NCBI GenBank assembly: GCA_038150465.1
Contig: JAYOTP010000007.1
Location: 1 to 64,000 of the forward strand
DNA from: RFXV01 sp038150465
Lineage (GTDB): Bacteria; Bacteroidota; Bacteroidia; Flavobacteriales; Schleiferiaceae
DNA length: 64,000 nucleotides
Reading direction: 5' to 3'
This document shows, piece by piece, positions 60,789 to 64,000 of the stretch; the first letter of the stretch is position 1, and every line of letters starts with the position of its first letter. The position numbers and the translations under genes were made by a program. The notes beneath the pieces were generated by a model. That model was not told where the DNA came from and searched no databases. It was given only the letters and a program-made list of their open reading frames with translations.

Positions 60789-62102
60789 TCAATAACGGTA
60801 GTGCTCGGTCTTGAAGGGTCCTTCCACAGAAACACCGATGTAGTCCGCCTGATCCTTGCTCAATTCTTCCAACTCCACGCCGATCTTGGCCAAGTGCAGT
60901 TGAGCCACCTTCTCGTCGAGGTGCTTGGGCAAGGTGTATACTTTGTTTTCGTACTTGTCTGAGTGCTCCCAGATCTCCATTTGAGCCATGGTCTGATTGG
61001 TGAAGCTGTTGCTCATGACAAAACTTGGATGTCCGGTGGCGCAACCGAGATTGACCAGACGTCCTTCCGCCAACAGAATGATGTCTTTTCCATTGACCGT
61101 GTACTTATCCACCTGTGGCTTGATCTCCACACGGCTGTCGCCTGCATTTTGATTGAGCCAGGCCACATCGATCTCGTTGTCGAAGTGTCCGATGTTACAA
61201 ACGATGGTCTTGTCCTTCATCTGCTGGAAGTGGTTACCGGTGACGATGTCCTTGTTGCCCGTGGCCGTGACCACGATGTCCACTTCACCTACAACGGTGT
61301 CCAGCTTCTTGACGGCAAAACCGTCCATAGCTGCCTGCAAGGCGCAGATCGGATCGATCTCCGTGACGATGACCCGCGCTCCTGCTCCGCGGAGTGAAGC
61401 GGCCGTTCCCTTGCCCACATCGCCGTATCCACAAACCACGGCCACCTTTCCAGCCACCATGACATCGGTAGCACGGCGGATGGCATCCACTGCGGATTCC
61501 TTACAGCCATACTTGTTGTCAAACTTGGATTTGGTCACCGAGTCATTGACGTTGATGGCCGGCATCGGCAAGGTTCCGTTGCGCATCCGCTCATAGAGCC
61601 TGTGCACACCGGTGGTGGTTTCCTCACTCAAACCCTTGATCCCAGATGCCAATTCAGGATAGCGATCCAAAACCATATTGGTCAGGTCGCCTCCGTCGTC
61701 AAGGATCATGTTCAATGGCGCACGCTCCTCTCCAAAGAACAAGGTCTGCTCAATGCACCAATCGAATTCCTCCTCGTTCATTCCCTTCCAGGCATAGACA
61801 GGAATGCCAGCAGCTGCGATCGCAGAAGCCGCATGGTCCTGGGTCGAGAATATGTTGCAGGAAGACCAGGTGACGTCTGCACCCAACTCCACCAGCGTCT
61901 CGATAAGAACCGCCGTCTGAATGGTCATGTGCAGGCAACCCGCGATCCGGGCACCCTTCAGCGGTTTGTCACTGCCGAATTCATCCCGAAGTGCCATCAG
62001 TCCAGGCATCTCTGCCTCAGCAAGTTCGATCTCTCTCCTGCCCCATTCTGCCAGGGAAATGTCTTTAACTTTATACGGTACGTAGGTTTCTACTGTGGCC
62101 AT
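60789..62102 (-). CDS. ahcY: Adenosylhomocysteinase
   Basis: 437 residues. It splits S-adenosylhomocysteine to adenosine and homocysteine with bound NAD and so keeps methyltransferases active. Motifs are GCLHMTIQTAVLIETL (about 55), WSSCNIFSTQDHAAS (about 79), VCGYGDVGKGTAASLRGAGA (about 217; NAD site) and the C-terminal HLDEKVAQLHLAKIG and KTEHYRY. The final -HYRY is the conserved tail that contacts the next subunit. Own promoter and terminator. Confidence 0.98.
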   Translation of the reverse strand: MATVETYVPYKVKDISLAEWGRREIELAEAEMPGLMALRDEFGSDKPLKGARIAGCLHMTIQTAVLIETLVELGADVTWSSCNIFSTQDHAASAIAAAGIPVYAWKGMNEEEFDWCIEQTLFFGEERAPLNMILDDGGDLTNMVLDRYPELASGIKGLSEETTTGVHRLYERMRNGTLPMPAINVNDSVTKSKFDNKYGCKESAVDAIRRATDVMVAGKVAVVCGYGDVGKGTAASLRGAGARVIVTEIDPICALQAAMDGFAVKKLDTVVGEVDIVVTATGNKDIVTGNHFQQMKDKTIVCNIGHFDNEIDVAWLNQNAGDSRVEIKPQVDKYTVNGKDIILLAEGRLVNLGCATGHPSFVMSNSFTNQTMAQMEIWEHSDKYENKVYTLPKHLDEKVAQLHLAKIGVELEELSKDQADYIGVSVEGPFKTEHYRY

Positions 62103-62121
62103 TTTTCTTTTTTTAGCTCGG

Positions 62122-62129
62122 CAAATTTA
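62122..62129 (-). promoter_or_regulatory. TAnnTTTG promoter box for ahcY
   Basis: On the minus strand TAAATTTG is an exact -7 match, 19 bp before the ahcY ATG. On the other strand TCATTTTG (62151-62158), one base off the consensus, may drive the divergent phosphopantetheinyl transferase gene. Confidence 0.6.
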
Positions 62130-62169
62130 ACATCATCTGCTCCCTATCGTTCATTTTGAACGAGCATTT

Positions 62170-62805
62170 ATGAAACTCCGCTCCAATTCTTCGACCATCT
62201 GCATCCATCGGCACAGCGAAATGTCGGAAAAGGACCTTCTGAAGCGCGTGAGCAAGCTATCCCCCTCAGACAGTAGAAAGTTTGAAAAACTGCTCCATCC
62301 GAGCAGGAAGATGCAATTCCTGTCTGCAAGAGCGGCACTCATCGAAATGGATATTTCTCTGGAGGAACTAACGAACATGCCCGAAGGAAAGCCGATCCAC
62401 CCGGATGCGTTCATTTCCATGGGCCATACCGCTTCCCATGGAGCAGCCATTTCTTCCGCAGAGCATCCCTGTGGAATAGACATCGAGACCATAGGCAGGG
62501 ATGTTGCCCGCATCAGAAAGCGATTCGTGCGTCCGGACGAGGAATCCTTCTCTTATGCTTACAGCGACCTGCATGTATGGGTGGCCAAGGAAGCTGCATT
62601 GAAACTCACAGGTCTGCGCACACTCGACTTCCTGAGCGACATGCAGATCGAAGAGCGCGGTGATCAGCAGCTACTGGTTCATCTCTGCAAAGAGAAGGCA
62701 AGGACGCCACTCACGCTCCAGTACGCAGAACACGATGGACAGCTGATCGGTTGGTGCGTTCATATAGAGAAGGAATTAAGCCCTTCTAAGCCAATAATCA
62801 TTTAG
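62170..62805 (+). CDS. 4'-phosphopantetheinyl transferase superfamily protein
   Basis: 211 residues. It should attach phosphopantetheine from CoA to carrier proteins. CGIDIETIGRDVARIRKRFVR (core GIDIETIGRD, about 99) and VWVAKEAALKLTGLRTLDF (about 137) match the GIDIE...WxxKEA signature, with Asp, Glu and Glu/Lys of the magnesium site. The length fits the Sfp-like type rather than AcpS. No carrier protein or synthase is near. It lies between ahcY and the GGGP synthase, an order seen in other Bacteroidota. Confidence 0.88.
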   Translation: MKLRSNSSTICIHRHSEMSEKDLLKRVSKLSPSDSRKFEKLLHPSRKMQFLSARAALIEMDISLEELTNMPEGKPIHPDAFISMGHTASHGAAISSAEHPCGIDIETIGRDVARIRKRFVRPDEESFSYAYSDLHVWVAKEAALKLTGLRTLDFLSDMQIEERGDQQLLVHLCKEKARTPLTLQYAEHDGQLIGWCVHIEKELSPSKPIII

Positions 62806-62810
62806 GTTTG
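62803..62810 (+). promoter_or_regulatory. TAnnTTTG promoter box for the GGGP synthase gene
   Basis: TAGGTTTG, an exact -7 match, ends 5 bp before the ATG at 62816 and covers the in-frame GTG at 62810, which therefore is not the start. Confidence 0.6.
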
Positions 62811-62815
62811 TGCTT

Positions 62816-63565
62816 ATGATGCAGAGCACCTCCAAAAGTGTGGAACAGCTCTTCCGGGAAAAGAAGGATTCCGGAGAGAAGATGCTCTCTGTGCTCATCG
62901 ATCCGGACAAGGCCCAGGCGGCTTCACTGAACCGTTTGCTCGATGAGGTTGAAGACCTGGCAGATGTCTTTTTCATCGGAGGCAGCCTGATGACCGAAGA
63001 TGCGCTGGACGAAACACTGGACCGCCTCAAAAGCCGTGTGGACAAACCCTGCATCCTCTTCCCAGGGAGTGCCATTCAGGTGAGCCGAAAGGCGGATGCC
63101 CTGCTCATGCTCAGTCTGATCTCGGGAAGAAATGCCGAACTGCTCATCGGTCAGCAAGTGATCGCAGCACCAAGGATCAAAGCCTTTGGTCTTGAAACCC
63201 TTTCTGTGGGCTATATGCTCGTGGATGGTGGCAGAGCCACAACAGCCTCGTACATCAGTCAATCCCCGCCCATACCGTCGGACAAACCCGAGATCGCAGC
63301 GTGTACCGCACTCGCTGGCTCCATGCTGGGAATGAAACACCTTTATCTCGACGCAGGAAGCGGAGCCATGCAGCATGTGCCGCCTGAGATGATCCAGCAG
63401 GTCAGCCAAAGCTGCGACCTTCCCCTGATCGTGGGAGGAGGCATCAGGAATGCCGAGGCGGCCCATCAGGTGGCCCAAGCCGGAGCAGATGTATTGGTGG
63501 TAGGCAATGCCTTGGAAGAAGATCCCGGCCTGGCCTTCTCGATCAAATCAGCGATCCATCGCTAG
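62816..63565 (+). CDS. Geranylgeranylglyceryl phosphate synthase family protein
   Basis: 249 residues from the ATG at 62816. A TIM-barrel prenyltransferase of the GGGPS/PcrB family, joining a polyprenyl diphosphate to glycerol-1-phosphate. LSVLIDPDKAQAASLNRLLD (core LIDPDK, about 26), FFIGGSLMTEDALDETL, PCILFPGSAIQVSRKADALL, YLDAGSGAMQHVPPEMI and LIVGGGIRNAEAAHQVAQAG (about 203) hold the phosphate-binding loops. In archaea this starts ether-lipid synthesis; group II enzymes are known in Bacteroidota, where the product's fate is unclear. It would be cytosolic. pnuC follows after 45 bp. Confidence 0.93.
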   Translation: MMQSTSKSVEQLFREKKDSGEKMLSVLIDPDKAQAASLNRLLDEVEDLADVFFIGGSLMTEDALDETLDRLKSRVDKPCILFPGSAIQVSRKADALLMLSLISGRNAELLIGQQVIAAPRIKAFGLETLSVGYMLVDGGRATTASYISQSPPIPSDKPEIAACTALAGSMLGMKHLYLDAGSGAMQHVPPEMIQQVSQSCDLPLIVGGGIRNAEAAHQVAQAGADVLVVGNALEEDPGLAFSIKSAIHR

Positions 63566-63610
63566 ACCCCTGGTGCGCTCAACGGAAGTTCTTTTTCAAG
63601 ACAACACGCT

Positions 63611-64000
63611 ATGAACCTGACTGCTCCTAAAGTGAAGCGGATACAGGAGTGGTCGGCTGTTGCGCTGAGCCTTGGCTTCACTCTTTTGCTCGCTGAGCAA
63701 TTTCGATGGGCCTGGATACTGGGTGGCCTGGCGTCCCTTATTTACCTGAAGCTCGTTTGGCAGGAAGGACTTTGGGCGGAGACTGCACTGCACCTTTTCT
63801 ACCTCATCATGGCCATCAGAGGCTACGCAAACTGGGCGTCGGACATGGAAGGCCAGATGGCCTTGGGCAGCCTGACGATGAACCAACATCTTTCACGAAT
63901 GGCCATTGGCGTGGTCTTTACCCTCATCCTCGGTTTTTTGCTCTCCAGGACTTCGGCACAATTGCCTTATCTGGACGCTTTGACCACTGTGTTCGGCATC
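63611..64000 (+). CDS. pnuC: PnuC-type nicotinamide riboside transporter (cut by window edge)
   Basis: 130 codons from the ATG at 63611, open to the end. Several hydrophobic helices, with WILGGLASLIYLKLVWQEGLW (core GGLASLIYLKLVW, near 37), FYLIMAIRGYANWASDME, and the late PnuC signature LPYLDALTTVFGI at the window edge. PnuC carries nicotinamide riboside into the cell for NAD synthesis. The C-terminal helices are outside the window. Confidence 0.88.
   Translation, partial: MNLTAPKVKRIQEWSAVALSLGFTLLLAEQFRWAWILGGLASLIYLKLVWQEGLWAETALHLFYLIMAIRGYANWASDMEGQMALGSLTMNQHLSRMAIGVVFTLILGFLLSRTSAQLPYLDALTTVFGI

Overview
The window comes from a chromosome of a member of the Bacteroidota, most like the Flavobacteriales or a near relative. 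The evidence is direct: SusC-like TonB-dependent receptors with carboxypeptidase-regulatory N-termini, a DUF4249 partner, a PorV/PorQ-family barrel, a type III glutamine synthetase, the rpmB-rpmG-DUF4295-ftsY block, DUF3127, a bacterial GGGP synthase, and repeated TAnnTTTG boxes just upstream of start codons (the Bacteroidota promoter -7 element). Genes are tightly packed, with many 1-bp and 4-bp start/stop overlaps. I see no insertion sequence, prophage, CRISPR array or rRNA.

Layout. 1-604: 5' part of a TonB receptor (minus strand). 779-3585: two tandem, AT-richer GT2 glycosyltransferases bracketed by tRNA-Pro and tRNA-Val. 3586-3891: a non-coding stretch holding a 120-bp direct repeat in two copies. 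3891-7329: a tandem pair of TPR/membrane/HTH regulators made by duplication. 7495-14314: rsmG and a GT2, then tgt-lptG-EamA-accA, then ftsY. 14370-24040: ribosomal proteins L28/L33, cinA, ruvX, dapD, a GT4, the CCA-adding enzyme, pyrF, prfA and purM. 24128-37234: an OmpA/LysM envelope protein, glnN, an ion antiporter, tatA-folD-ffh, thyA-folA and tig-clpP-clpX. 37411-44016: a SPOR barrel protein, tRNA-Leu, a flavin reductase, DUF3127, aat, an orphan OppC-type permease and prc. 44159-51252: TonB receptor plus DUF4249, mscS, a GT2, ruvC, a HIT protein and greA. 51335-60121: an operon of a TonB receptor, a 1347-residue secreted protein and a PorV-like barrel. 60266-64000: a Rieske-like lipoprotein, ahcY, a phosphopantetheinyl transferase, GGGP synthase and the start of pnuC.

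Most of the window is housekeeping: translation (tgt, prfA, CCA-adding enzyme, rpmB, rpmG, three tRNAs), protein targeting and quality control (ffh, ftsY, tatA, tig, clpP, clpX, aat, prc), one-carbon and nucleotide metabolism (folD, thyA, folA, purM, pyrF, ahcY), and repair (ruvC, ruvX). The envelope part is accessory: three TonB receptors, two of them with dedicated partners, and four GT2 enzymes plus one GT4 that point to surface polysaccharide.

The best candidate for an undescribed system is the 51335-60121 operon. Other signals worth checking are the tRNA-bracketed glycosyltransferase pair, the repeat beside tRNA-Val, aat without an ordinary start codon, and a tRNA-guanine transglycosylase lacking two of its four zinc ligands. 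No database search was possible, so family names rest on recognised motifs and synteny.
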